Below, piece by piece: positions 34,182-42,975 of a stretch of 64,000 nucleotides of DNA. A program made the position numbers and the translations under genes. The notes under the pieces were generated by a model, which worked only from the letters and a program-made list of their open reading frames with translations, did not search any database and was not told the origin of the DNA. The DNA lies in contig NZ_JAYMGV010000001.1 in assembly GCF_035818475.1 (NCBI RefSeq), positions 1,364,001 through 1,428,000 on the forward strand, read 5' to 3'. Within the stretch, counting starts at the first letter, position 1. Each line of letters starts with the position of its first letter. This stretch comes from Cognatitamlana sp035818475. Lineage in GTDB: Bacteria > Bacteroidota > Bacteroidia > Flavobacteriales > Flavobacteriaceae.

Positions 34182-35051
34182 ATGCCGTCATTTGATCCAA
34201 AAAGCTTACCAACCAGTAGATTACATAGCTATTTACTGAGTGCAATTGCACCAAGGCCAATAGCTTTTGCAAGTACTGTAAATGTAGAAGGAACACCTAA
34301 TTTGTCGCCATTTAGTTTTTTTAATGTATTTAGCGCCAATCCCCCGGTTATGATTTTTTCACCGGCCAGGCGGGTTAGAGATAATACCACAAAGCATACA
34401 TTGCAAAATGTAGAAGCTACCAGAGAAGTTGTTATAAATGTGGTGAACTATGACATTGTACATCAAATGTCTTTGAGTAGTACAGAATACCCTGAGGGTG
34501 TAAATGAGTTTGAAAAAGCAGGATTAACTATGTTGAAGTCAGACATAGTTAAACCATTTAGAGTAGCAGAGTCTCCTGTGCAATTTGAATGCAGGGTCAA
34601 TGATATTATTACATTGGGAAAAGAAGGAGGTGCCGGGAATTTAATTATTTGTGAAGTGGTTAAATTACATATAGATGATGATGTTCTTGATAATAATGAT
34701 GTCATAAATCAAAGTAAATTAGATTTGGTTGCCCGGGCAGGAGGGAGTTATTATAGTCGTGCAAAAAAGGGCTTTTTTGAAATCCCAAAACCACTTTCTA
34801 CATTAGGAATTGGCGTGGATAGCTTTCCGGACCACATAAAACATAGTATGGTATTAACCGGGAATGATTTAGGAATGTTGGCTAATATAGAAGTGCTGCC
34901 AACAGAAAAGAGTGTTAAAGATTTTATAGGAGATATAGGTGAAAGATATCCCAATATAAAGACGGCTACTCATAGAGAAAAGCATAAATTAGCGCGAAAT
35001 TATTTAAGCTTTGGAGATGTGCAAAGTGCCTGGAAAATATTATTAAGTTAA
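34182..35051 (+). CDS. Flavin reductase-like FMN-binding protein
   Basis: The 289-residue protein has an N-terminal split-barrel flavin-binding domain (YLLSAIAPRPIAFASTVN, NLSPFSFFNVFSANPPVMIFSPARR) as in flavin reductase/DIM6-NTAB proteins, followed by about 100 extra residues with an AGGSYYSRAKKGFFEIPKP segment. It should bind FMN; its redox partner is unknown. The DUF3127 gene follows after 30 bases. Confidence 0.85.
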   Translation: MPSFDPKSLPTSRLHSYLLSAIAPRPIAFASTVNVEGTPNLSPFSFFNVFSANPPVMIFSPARRVRDNTTKHTLQNVEATREVVINVVNYDIVHQMSLSSTEYPEGVNEFEKAGLTMLKSDIVKPFRVAESPVQFECRVNDIITLGKEGGAGNLIICEVVKLHIDDDVLDNNDVINQSKLDLVARAGGSYYSRAKKGFFEIPKPLSTLGIGVDSFPDHIKHSMVLTGNDLGMLANIEVLPTEKSVKDFIGDIGERYPNIKTATHREKHKLARNYLSFGDVQSAWKILLS

Positions 35052-35081
35052 TAACAATAAAACAAATATAAATAGCAATAA

Positions 35082-35459
35082 ATGGAAGTTCAAGGAAGAA
35101 TTAAAATGATTGGAGAAACTCAGACTTTTGGAAATAATGGGTTCAGAAAAAGAGAAATAGTAGTGACTACTGAAGAGCAATATCCACAGCATATTATGGT
35201 GGAATTTGTGCAAGATAAAACCGATTTGTTAAACAGTTACCAGGTAGGGCAACAGGTAAAGATTAATATTAATTTAAGAGGTAGAGAATGGGTAAACCCT
35301 CAAGGTGAAACAAAATATTTCAATTCTATTCAAGGTTGGAGAATTGAGGCATTTCAAGCTGAAGCAACTGGAGAAAATATGCCTCCGGTACCACCGGCAG
35401 ATGCTTTTGAGCCAGCTGGAGATTTAAAAGAAGATGATCATGATGATCTGCCTTTTTAA
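35082..35459 (+). CDS. DUF3127 domain protein
   Basis: The 125-residue protein (MEVQGRIKMIGETQTFGNNGFRKREIVVTTEEQYPQ) is the DUF3127 family. It looks like an OB fold with an acidic tail ending DDHDDLPF, strikingly like the SSB tip. A single-strand nucleic-acid-binding role is plausible but unproven. It is probably co-transcribed with the flavin reductase gene, then terminated. Confidence 0.85.
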   Translation: MEVQGRIKMIGETQTFGNNGFRKREIVVTTEEQYPQHIMVEFVQDKTDLLNSYQVGQQVKININLRGREWVNPQGETKYFNSIQGWRIEAFQAEATGENMPPVPPADAFEPAGDLKEDDHDDLPF

Positions 35460-35501
35460 TGTAAAATGTTATACTGCATTTGCAGGATCATATTAAAGAG
35501 T

Positions 35502-35537
35502 GAACCTCAATGTTTATTTTAACATTGAGGTTTTTTA
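35502..35537 (+). terminator. Intrinsic terminator after DUF3127
   Basis: AACCTCAATGTT pairs with AACATTGAGGTTTTTT around TATTTT. It lies 10 bases before the aat start. Confidence 0.88.
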
Positions 35538-35546
35538 TTTGTTGTT

Positions 35547-36173
35547 ATGTATTATTTAACCCAGGATTTATGGTTCCCTGATGTTAACGAAGCCACTCAA
35601 GACGGTTTGTTGGCTATTGGAGGAGATTTGTCGGTTGAACGTTTAATACTGGCTTATAAAACAGGTGTTTTTCCCTGGTTTGAAGCAAAGGCGCCTATTT
35701 TATGGTGGTCTCCAAACCCACGTTTTGTACTGTTTCCGGAAAAGCTCAAGGTTTCAAAAAGTATGAAGCAGGTATTAAGGAACAAGCGTTATACTGTAAC
35801 CATTAATAAAGATTTTAATGCCGTTATTTCTGCCTGTTCAAAAATAAAGCGTCATGGACAATCCGGAACCTGGATAACTAAAAGTATGCTTGAAGCCTAT
35901 ACAAAATTACATGACTTAGGATATGCTAAATCTGTTGAGGTTTGGAATAGTGATAAAACATTGGTTGGAGGATTTTATGGTATAGATTTGGGACATGGCG
36001 TATTTTGTGGTGAAAGCATGTTTAGCAAAGAAAGCAATGCCAGTAAAGTAGCCTTTATTAGGTTTATTCAAAATGCAAGCTATAAGCTTATAGATTGCCA
36101 GGTGTATACTAAGCATTTAGAAAGTTTAGGTGCTGAGGAGATTTCCAGAGATGATTTCTTAAAATTTTTGTAA
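35547..36173 (+). CDS. aat: Leucyl/phenylalanyl-tRNA-protein transferase
   Basis: The 208-residue protein has the family blocks MYYLTQDLWFPDVNEA, LLAIGGDLSVERLILAYKTGVFPWFE, ILWWSPNPRFVLFPE, GQSGTWITKSMLEAY, and LGHGVFCGESMFSKESNASK. It adds Leu or Phe to proteins with N-terminal Arg or Lys, marking them for ClpAP through the N-degron pathway. Only 10 bases separate it from the upstream terminator, so its promoter must overlap DUF3127. Confidence 0.96.
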   Translation: MYYLTQDLWFPDVNEATQDGLLAIGGDLSVERLILAYKTGVFPWFEAKAPILWWSPNPRFVLFPEKLKVSKSMKQVLRNKRYTVTINKDFNAVISACSKIKRHGQSGTWITKSMLEAYTKLHDLGYAKSVEVWNSDKTLVGGFYGIDLGHGVFCGESMFSKESNASKVAFIRFIQNASYKLIDCQVYTKHLESLGAEEISRDDFLKFL

Positions 36174-36197
36174 GATTTAAAGCCTTGAACTGGAGTG

Positions 36198-36886
36198 TTA
36201 TAACCTCAATATCGCAGAAGTTAAAACAAACAAAAAATTTTGCCCTTTTAGATTAAAGGCTTCCAGGCGGTGTTCTAAACCTAGTTGGAGCTTTAAAACT
36301 TTAGAGGCCTGTAATCCAATTTTAACAGTGGTTCTTATATCTGTTTCGGGTTGGCGCACTTTGTTTAAACTCAACAACCCTTCAACAGACTGTATTAAAT
36401 AGGCTTCTCCAACATCCAGTTTTCTCCGTTTAGAGGGAAATCTACTGCAAACCGGTAACGTTGTCTAAAAGTGGTTTCATTATCAATAATACGTTGTTCG
36501 GCTCTAAACCGGTGCCCATAACGTACCCCCAAAGTCTGCTTTATGTAGTTGAATTGTTCAAGAAATCTAACTTCATTTCTTCCCGTCTCAAATAAATCCC
36601 TATTACGATAATATACTCCCAGGCTTATCTTGTGATTGTAACTTAATTTTAAGGTAGAAAAATGAAAAAAGTCAACTTGCTGTTGTAAAAACTGCAAGTC
36701 CTCTTTATTATATAATACATACCGGCTTCTGGCCGTAAAATTGATACTGAAATCATTTGATATCGCATAATTGAAAGCCACTGCAGATTCTCCTATAGTA
36801 TTGAAGTTATTCTGAGCCTTAGTCTTAAGCGTTAAAAACAGAAGGATCGGAATAATTAAAAAGATCTTAATACAGCGCATGTTCAT
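36198..36886 (-). pseudogene. DUF2490 protein with a frame break
   Basis: The first frame gives 163 residues (to 36395) with a signal peptide and DUF2490 barrel blocks (LSYNHKISLGVYYRNR, RYGHRFRAEQR, FRQRYRFAVDFPLNGEN). In the next frame the family end continues: KLDVGEAYLIQSVEGLLSL, then TTVKIGLQASKVLKLQLGLEHR and FVLTSAILRL to a stop at 36198. One more A in the AAAA run near 36425 would join them. The second part lies fully in the expected place, so this was one gene of about 229 residues. It overlaps the upstream gene by 20 bases. Confidence 0.8.
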
Positions 36887-37445
36887 AAGAAGAAGATGTT
36901 ACTACTCTGGAGTGTTCAAACTGCCCTTTTCTGTTAAAGGTAAACTCTCTTAATTGACGTTTCTTATTTAGTCTTATTTCTGCAATAATTTCAAAATGTG
37001 TGTGCTTATCATCTGGGTGATCTATTATATGTTGAATAAACTGTTGGTCTGTTTTTTTGGTATTACCTACAAATTGCTTTTGAATTTTTATAAACCTGGA
37101 ATGGTCAAAATTGGAGTTGAAATATGCCTTAATAGCATTAAGGGCTTTTTCCGGAATATGTTTTTCTTTAATAACTATTTCAATATCTTCTAATACACCG
37201 TTTATATCAAATTCAACACTATAATGAAGTTTATGTATTTTAAATTTAGTTTCATAGCTCATCTTATTGACATCGGTTTCTTTATAGAACTTTAGATACT
37301 TTACTTCATTAGAAATCGTGTTAAAATAAGTTTGTGCCCTTTCTGGGAATTCAGATAGTTTTATGCGCTCTTCTTTTTCATTTTTAACTTGGGTAAAACC
37401 AAGCTCAGCTACTAAAATGAAAATAATGAGACTAAACTTCTTCAT
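36867..37445 (-). CDS. Hypothetical secreted protein
   Basis: The 192-residue protein has a signal peptide (MKKFSLIIFILVAELGFTQ) and an alpha/beta region (KLHYSVEFDINGVLEDIEIVI) loosely like PepSY-type domains. No motif is decisive. It overlaps tag by 14 bases (its ATG is inside the last codons of tag) and DUF2490 by 20, so tag, this gene and DUF2490 form one transcript. Confidence 0.65.
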   Translation of the reverse strand: MKKFSLIIFILVAELGFTQVKNEKEERIKLSEFPERAQTYFNTISNEVKYLKFYKETDVNKMSYETKFKIHKLHYSVEFDINGVLEDIEIVIKEKHIPEKALNAIKAYFNSNFDHSRFIKIQKQFVGNTKKTDQQFIQHIIDHPDDKHTHFEIIAEIRLNKKRQLREFTFNRKGQFEHSRVVTSSSYEHALY

Positions 37446-37998
37446 ACCTAAAACAGCTGGTTATATGGTCATTGACCATACCTGTAGCTTGCATATGGGC
37501 ATAAACTACCGTGGTGCCTACAAATTTGAATCCGCGTTTTTTCAGGTCTTTACTAATGGTGTCACTTAACGGGGTGTTAGCCGGAATATCATTTAATGCC
37601 TGATAAGCATTTTTAATAGGCTTGCCATTAACGAACCCCCAAATGTATTTACTAAAGGTTCCAAATTCCTGTTGAATTTTTATGAAGGCCTGAGCGTTAG
37701 TGATAGTAGCATTTACCTTTAGTTTATTTCTGATAATTCCCGTGTCTTGTAAAAGCGTATCAATTTTACTTTGCTGGTAATTAGCTATTTTTTTATAATC
37801 AAAATGATCAAAAGCTTTTCTGAAATTTTCTCGTTTTCGTAAAACCGTAATCCAGCTTAAGCCAGCCTGAAATGTTTCTAAAATCAAAAATTCAAATAAT
37901 TTGTTGTCGTCATAAACAGGAACACCCCATTCCTGGTCATGGTAGGTTTCATATAGGGGGTCACCCTCACACCAGCCACATCTGTGTTTTGTATCCAT
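37432..37998 (-). CDS. tag: DNA-3-methyladenine glycosylase I
   Basis: The 188-residue protein has the Tag signature: RCGWCEGDPLYETYHDQEWGVP, FEFLILETFQAGLSWITVLRKRENFRKAFDHFD, GFKFVGTTVVYAHMQATGMVNDH. The Cys and His residues that hold its zinc are at the two ends. It removes 3-methyladenine from DNA. It leads a three-gene overlapping operon. Confidence 0.97.
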   Translation of the reverse strand: MDTKHRCGWCEGDPLYETYHDQEWGVPVYDDNKLFEFLILETFQAGLSWITVLRKRENFRKAFDHFDYKKIANYQQSKIDTLLQDTGIIRNKLKVNATITNAQAFIKIQQEFGTFSKYIWGFVNGKPIKNAYQALNDIPANTPLSDTISKDLKKRGFKFVGTTVVYAHMQATGMVNDHITSCFRYEEV

Positions 37999-38062
37999 AT
38001 GATTCTGTAAGGTTTAAATTGAAAGTATGACAAATATCATCTTAATTACGATGTTAAGATAG

Positions 38063-38070
38063 TAATTTTG
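38063..38070 (+). promoter_or_regulatory. Putative -7 element for the thioredoxin gene
   Basis: TAATTTTG matches TAnnTTTG, 30 bases before the ATG at 38101. The element overlaps the in-frame TTG at 38068, which excludes that TTG as start. Confidence 0.5.
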
Positions 38071-38100
38071 TTGAATTGGAATTTTATATCAAAGAAAATA

Positions 38101-38724
38101 ATGACTAAATCTACCATTATAAAAGAGAGTTTAAAACGCAGTATGTCTTATCAGTCCTATAGAGATTTGGTAAAGCAAATGGCTGAAGAAAACTCTAACA
38201 CAGGAATAGAGAAAACTGAAGCATTGGCAAATTACACCAAGTTGAACGACAGGCGAATGAAGCGATGGGATAAAACTGTTAAGGTTTCTGAAGAGGCACA
38301 GCAAAGAATTTCAGAGTTTAGCAATGATGTAACCTGGTTAGTTATTACCGAAAGCTGGTGTGGTGATGCTGCCCATGTATTGCCGGCGCTTTACAAAGTA
38401 GCCGATCTAAATGACCATATAGATTTTAAAGTGGTGCTTAGAGATGTAAATCCGGAGCTTATGGATGCGTTTTTAACTAACGGAAATAAAGCTATTCCTA
38501 AAGTTATTATGATTGATAATGAATCCGGAGAGGTTATAGATACCTATGGGCCAAGGCCTAGTGAAGCTACTAATTATGTGAAAAGGTTTAAGGCTAAACA
38601 TGGTGCATTAACGCCGGAGTTTAAAGAAGATTTACAACACTGGTATAATAAAAACAAAGGGCAAAATGTCATTGAAGACATTACCTTAAAGTTGTGTAAG
38701 CTAGAGCCTAGCGTTTGCCAATAA
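38101..38724 (+). CDS. Thioredoxin-family protein (single WCGD motif)
   Basis: About 207 residues from MTKSTIIKESLKRSM. The central thioredoxin fold has WLVITESWCGDAAHVLPAL, where the second Cys of CxxC is replaced (C-G-D-A), so a classic dithiol exchange is not possible. KAIPKVIMID supplies the cis-Pro. This architecture is common in Bacteroidota as 'thioredoxin family protein', function unknown. It converges on the TonB-like gene, overlapping by 17 bases. Confidence 0.8.
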   Translation: MTKSTIIKESLKRSMSYQSYRDLVKQMAEENSNTGIEKTEALANYTKLNDRRMKRWDKTVKVSEEAQQRISEFSNDVTWLVITESWCGDAAHVLPALYKVADLNDHIDFKVVLRDVNPELMDAFLTNGNKAIPKVIMIDNESGEVIDTYGPRPSEATNYVKRFKAKHGALTPEFKEDLQHWYNKNKGQNVIEDITLKLCKLEPSVCQ

Positions 38725-39424
38725 AGAAAAAGGTAATAGAGCCTATTTGTTTCTCTTTTGAAGCGTCTGCGCTAAATTGAGACTGTTTGGCATATTCCAG
38801 AGCACGCTCTATCAAGCATTCATTATTTGATGTTGATGAACTGTTTACATAGGTGTCCACAACTTTACCAAGAGCATTTACGGTAATATTTACAACTATT
38901 TTTCCATCAACTTCACAAAGGTAGACAGGAATAGGTATGTAAACTTTTTTTCTGTTAACCAATGAAAACCTAATAGAGCTTTTGGAATTGTTACCTTCGG
39001 ATTGTTGTTTTTTTAGCAAGTCGTTTACTTTACTGAATTTAGAAAGATCTTCCCGGTTTAATTTTGAATCTTCAGTAGTGTTTAATGTTTTATTTGGAAT
39101 AATGGCACTTTCAGCATTACTATTAGACTTAGGAACGTAATCTTCGGGAGGAGCAATAGGCTTGAAAGCCTGTGCAAAATGCTTGTTCTCTTGAGATTCA
39201 TTGAAGGCCTTATTGGTTTCAGCTTTGGCATTATTAAGTTTGTCTAAGACCTCCAGCACTTTAAGTTCTTCTTCAGTGAGTTCTTTTTCAGGTTCAATTT
39301 CATAGTAACTTTCAGAAGCAAATGCGTTATGTTTTTTAAGGCTTAAATTAAAAACAGACAAAACCACAGTTCCTGCAATAAGAAATGTAATAAGTAGGGC
39401 TCTATGTTGATTTGTTAGGTGCAA
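38708..39424 (-). CDS. TonB-like energy-transducer protein
   Basis: The 238-residue protein has an N-terminal membrane anchor (ALLITFLIAGTVVLSVFNLSL), a long Glu/Lys/Asn-rich periplasmic linker, and a C-terminal TonB-like domain (PVYLCEVDGKIVVNITVNALGKVVD, FSADASKEKQIGSITFFFI). Translation appears to start at TTG; no ATG precedes the anchor. It should link inner-membrane energy to outer-membrane receptors or act as a structural spanner. It is 45 bases downstream of truB. Confidence 0.75.
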   Translation of the reverse strand: MHLTNQHRALLITFLIAGTVVLSVFNLSLKKHNAFASESYYEIEPEKELTEEELKVLEVLDKLNNAKAETNKAFNESQENKHFAQAFKPIAPPEDYVPKSNSNAESAIIPNKTLNTTEDSKLNREDLSKFSKVNDLLKKQQSEGNNSKSSIRFSLVNRKKVYIPIPVYLCEVDGKIVVNITVNALGKVVDTYVNSSSTSNNECLIERALEYAKQSQFSADASKEKQIGSITFFFIGKR

Positions 39425-39468
39425 ACCGTTACAATTTTAATATCATTGATTATGAAATATACGTAAAA

Positions 39469-40170
39469 TTAATGGGTTTGGTTGTTTAACTGCTCAATAA
39501 GGCCCTCTATTGATAAGGCTTTTTCTACGTCAAACGCTCCAATTTTTGTTCTTCTCAACACTGATAAATGCGCGCCGGATTTTAAGGCTTTTCCAAAATC
39601 GTTAGCTAAAGATCTAATATAAGTCCCTTTGCTGCAAACTACTCTGAATTCAATATTTAAGCCGGTAATTTTGGTAATTTCAAATTCTGAAATGTTAACG
39701 CTTCTGGATTTTAGTTCTACATTTTCGCCGGCTCTTGCATATTCATATAAACGTTTGCCATCTTTTTTTAGGGCTGAAAATACCGGTGGATATTGCTGAA
39801 CATCTCCCAGGAATTGCCTGGTTGTTGCTCGAATCAAATCTTCAGTGATATGTTCGGTAGGGAATGTTTTGTCTATTTCAGTTTCTAAATCAAATGATGG
39901 GGTTGTGCTGCCCAGAACAAAAGTACCGGTATATTCCTTTATTTGACCTTGAAACGTATTGATCTGTTTAGTCATTTTCCCTGTGCAAATCACTAACAAA
40001 CCTGTAGCAAGGGGGTCTAAAGTACCGGCATGACCAACCTTTATTTTTTTAATTTTAAAAGCTTGTCTAATTTCCCACCTAAGCTTATTGACGACTTGAA
40101 AGGAGGTCCAGTTAAGTGGCTTATCAATAAGTAATACCTGGCCGGAAAGATAGTCTTCTGAGGTTTTCAT
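39469..40170 (-). CDS. truB: tRNA pseudouridine-55 synthase
   Basis: The 233-residue protein has GQVLLIDKPLNWTSFQVV and the catalytic Asp in GHAGTLDPLATGLLVIC, then KRLYEYARAGE and CSKGTYIRSLANDFG. It makes pseudouridine 55 in the T-loop of tRNAs. It lies five bases behind uppP and is co-transcribed with it, as in other flavobacteria. Confidence 0.97.
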   Translation of the reverse strand: MKTSEDYLSGQVLLIDKPLNWTSFQVVNKLRWEIRQAFKIKKIKVGHAGTLDPLATGLLVICTGKMTKQINTFQGQIKEYTGTFVLGSTTPSFDLETEIDKTFPTEHITEDLIRATTRQFLGDVQQYPPVFSALKKDGKRLYEYARAGENVELKSRSVNISEFEITKITGLNIEFRVVCSKGTYIRSLANDFGKALKSGAHLSVLRRTKIGAFDVEKALSIEGLIEQLNNQTH

Positions 40171-40175
40171 GGTCT

Positions 40176-40970
40176 TTAATATGATAATGAAAAAATAACA
40201 GCAATTATTCCAACAATGGCACAGTAAATGGCAAAGTAGGTCAGTTTACTTTTTCTTACTAAGGATATCATCCAGGTACAGGCAAATAATCCCGAAACAA
40301 AAGCCGCTATAAAACCAATGGAAAGTGAAGTGAAATTACTACTGTCATAGGATAAATCTCCGCTTAGAATGTCTTTAGCTATTTTTCCAAAGATAAGAGG
40401 GACTACCATTAAAAATGAAAATCGTGCCGCTTTGGTTTTATCATTGCCTAATAAAACCGATGTGGAGATGGTTGCTCCGGAACGTGAAATACCCGGAAGC
40501 ATGGCAATAGCTTGAGAAATACCTATTACAAAGGCATTTTGAAAAGATACTTTTTTATTGGTATTTTTAGCCTTGTCTGCAAAAAATAAAAGTATAGCTG
40601 TAATAAGTAGCATGAACCCTACTAAAAGAATGTTTCCTCCAAAAAGTTGTTCCAACTGCTTTTCAAAGAACAGGCCTACAATAATTGCAGGGATCATAGA
40701 AATTGCAATTTTTGTAATGAATTGCAAATCCTCACTCCATTTAAACTTTAGAGCGCCTTTAATAAGTTCTAAAATATCTTTTCTAAATACTACTATAGTA
40801 CTAAGTGCTGTGGCAAAATGAAGTACAACAGTAAAAATCAGGCTTTCTTCAGGTACAGATTGATCTCCCAGAATAGCTTTTCCCAGTTCTAAATGGCCGC
40901 TTGAAGAAACAGGTAGAAATTCTGTAAGGCCTTGAATAATACCTAAAATAATTGCGTCTATAATTTCCAT
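40176..40970 (-). CDS. uppP: Undecaprenyl-diphosphatase
   Basis: The 264-residue, about eight-helix protein has the two UppP motifs: GLTEFLPVSSSGHLEL and LPGISRSGATIS. It recycles undecaprenyl pyrophosphate for peptidoglycan and other polymers. The promoter element at 40975 lies almost on top of the start codon, which suggests a leaderless message. truB follows after five bases. Confidence 0.97.
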   Translation of the reverse strand: MEIIDAIILGIIQGLTEFLPVSSSGHLELGKAILGDQSVPEESLIFTVVLHFATALSTIVVFRKDILELIKGALKFKWSEDLQFITKIAISMIPAIIVGLFFEKQLEQLFGGNILLVGFMLLITAILLFFADKAKNTNKKVSFQNAFVIGISQAIAMLPGISRSGATISTSVLLGNDKTKAARFSFLMVVPLIFGKIAKDILSGDLSYDSSNFTSLSIGFIAAFVSGLFACTWMISLVRKSKLTYFAIYCAIVGIIAVIFSLSY

Positions 40971-40974
40971 GGCG

Positions 40975-40982
40975 CAAAAATA
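40975..40982 (-). promoter_or_regulatory. -7 element adjoining the uppP start codon
   Basis: TATTTTTG on the minus strand matches TAnnTTTG. Only four bases separate its last G from the ATG, so transcription would begin at or beside the start codon. Confidence 0.55.
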
Positions 40983-41067
40983 TTAAAATACCAATACATT
41001 TAACTTGTAATAGACTAAATTATAAATGCTATTTTAGAAATCATTTTGCATCTTATAACTCACTAAA

Positions 41068-42192
41068 ATGAAAATAGTATTAGCACCGGATAAATTTAAA
41101 AACTCTTTAACAGGCTTAGAATTTTGCAGTGCTGTTAAGGCCGGTATCCATGCTGTAGATCCCGGTGTGACTATAGTGAATTTACCACTTGCTGATGGTG
41201 GTGACGGCACTATTGAAGTGGTGAACTATTATCTAAAAGGAGAAGTAATTCATGTAACAGTAAATAATCCGTTTTTTGAACCTATTCAAGCATCTTATTT
41301 GTTTTCAAAAGAAGAAAGAACAGCATTTATAGAAATGGCAGAAGCATCGGGAGTTAAATTATTAAAGCCGGAACAATTTGATTGTAAAAATGCGACGACT
41401 TTGGGAACCGGTGAAATGATAATTGATGCTATTAACAGAGGTGCTTCAAAAATTATTTTGGGAATTGGAGGCAGTGCTACCAACGACTGTGGTGTAGGTA
41501 TGGCAACAGCATTAGGGTATCGTTTTTTAGATAAACATAATAATGAGGTGCTACCTGTTGGGGCTAACCTTTCTAAAATAGAATCTATTGATGTTTCCAA
41601 TGTACACCCTGAACTGTTTAATGTGAGTTTTCGTATAGCCTGTGATGTTACCAATCCCTTATTTGGAGAGCATGGAGCGGCCTGTGTTTATGCAGCTCAA
41701 AAGGGTGCGTCGCCAGAAGATATTAAGTTACTGGATGAAGGCTTGGAAGCGTTTTCAGAGGTTATCAATGCTGTTTTTAATATCGATGTGCAGGCTGTAC
41801 CGGGAGCAGGGGCAGCCGGAGGTATGGGTATAGCGTCAAAAGTATTTTTAAAAGGCGTGCTGGAACCAGGAGTTCAACTCATAAAACACTTAGCACAGTT
41901 TGATTCTAAATTGGAGAATGCAGATTGGATAATTACCGGTGAAGGTAAACTTGACTCTCAAACTTTATCAGGTAAAACTATAGAAGGTGTAGCAAATTCT
42001 GCGAGAATAAAAAACATAAAAGTTGCAGCCTTCTGTGGGATGATTGATTTAGATGAAAAGGCTCTTAAAGCATTTGGAATTGAATACTCAGATGCGGTTT
42101 TAAATCATTCAAAAGATTTGGAAGATGCTATGAAAAATGGATATGACTACTTAAAGCGTATGGCATTTAATTTTGTTAAGGAGGTGAGATAG
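41068..42192 (+). CDS. Glycerate kinase
   Basis: The 374-residue protein has the GarK/GlxK blocks MKIVLAPDKFKNSLTG, LPLADGGDGTIEV, EMAEASGVKLL, ILGIGGSATNDCGVGMATALGYRF, VPGAGAAGGMG, and WIITGEGKLDSQTLSGKT. It phosphorylates glycerate, probably at the 2-position. It stands alone on the plus strand between minus-strand genes, within what is elsewhere a continuous ftsX-DUF3098-uppP-truB row. Confidence 0.95.
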   Translation: MKIVLAPDKFKNSLTGLEFCSAVKAGIHAVDPGVTIVNLPLADGGDGTIEVVNYYLKGEVIHVTVNNPFFEPIQASYLFSKEERTAFIEMAEASGVKLLKPEQFDCKNATTLGTGEMIIDAINRGASKIILGIGGSATNDCGVGMATALGYRFLDKHNNEVLPVGANLSKIESIDVSNVHPELFNVSFRIACDVTNPLFGEHGAACVYAAQKGASPEDIKLLDEGLEAFSEVINAVFNIDVQAVPGAGAAGGMGIASKVFLKGVLEPGVQLIKHLAQFDSKLENADWIITGEGKLDSQTLSGKTIEGVANSARIKNIKVAAFCGMIDLDEKALKAFGIEYSDAVLNHSKDLEDAMKNGYDYLKRMAFNFVKEVR

Positions 42193-42202
42193 TTTTTATT
42201 TA

Positions 42203-42934
42203 TTACTTCACATAATAAGTTATGGGTATTTTATAAGGTGCAGAAACGGCCTTCCCATTTTGAAAACCACCCCTATAAAAAGGAGGTATGTTTTTTAATA
42301 CTCGTTCTATCTCAGCTTCAAGAATTGGAGATGGTGCCTTTACTTCAATATCTGTAATTGAGTTGTCTGTCCCAACTTTAAAAGAACAGAGGAGCTTGAT
42401 TTTTCCTTTTAGGTCTGTTTTTTTTAGTTCTTCTAAGTTGATTCCGTTTCTAATAACAGTTGCTATTTTTTTTTGGGAACACTTTTTTAAATCTACAAAG
42501 TTCTTAGATTTTTGACAGCCTTTATATATTGGTGTAGATTCAATAATTACTTTATCATTAAAATTGATAACTTTTTTAGAGTTCACTATGTCTATAGTAC
42601 CATTAATAATATAAACAGTTAGAATTTTATATGGGGGAAGATTAAGTTTTTCTATCGGATATTTTTGAAAAGCGTTTATAATGGCTTTATTTAAGTTGTG
42701 ATTTTTAACATTAGTTCTAATAGATTCCGTTTTTCCAGATTTAGTCATGGAAAATAGTAGTCTAAATTTATTTTTCTTTTTCAGGAGGTAAGCATCTTCA
42801 ATAAGTTCAGGGCTAATTTCTTCTGTGATAAATGTAGAGAGGTCATGATTGTAAAGGGGTTTTTGAGAGTTGGCCTTTTGGGCTTGCCCAAATATAGTTA
42901 TGCAATAAATAAAGTAAAGAAGTGCTTTTTTCAT
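42203..42934 (-). CDS. Secreted protein with TonB C-terminal-like domain
   Basis: The 243-residue protein has a signal peptide (MKKALLYFIYCITIFGQAQ) and, from about residue 150, a TonB-C-like domain with the Bacteroidota pattern YKGCQ...C, then KIKLLCSFKVGTDNSITDIEVKA, IERVLKNIPPFY, and GKAVSAPYKIPITYY. It has no proline-rich spanner or membrane anchor, so it is unlikely to be a normal TonB. Role unknown. Confidence 0.75.
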   Translation of the reverse strand: MKKALLYFIYCITIFGQAQKANSQKPLYNHDLSTFITEEISPELIEDAYLLKKKNKFRLLFSMTKSGKTESIRTNVKNHNLNKAIINAFQKYPIEKLNLPPYKILTVYIINGTIDIVNSKKVINFNDKVIIESTPIYKGCQKSKNFVDLKKCSQKKIATVIRNGINLEELKKTDLKGKIKLLCSFKVGTDNSITDIEVKAPSPILEAEIERVLKNIPPFYRGGFQNGKAVSAPYKIPITYYVK

Positions 42935-42975
42935 ATTGAAAATGATTAGAGTGTATTGTACAAAAAAGATATGGG

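Noticed and set aside
38068..38100. TTG start for the thioredoxin gene
   Set aside because: The codon is part of the promoter element TAATTTTG.
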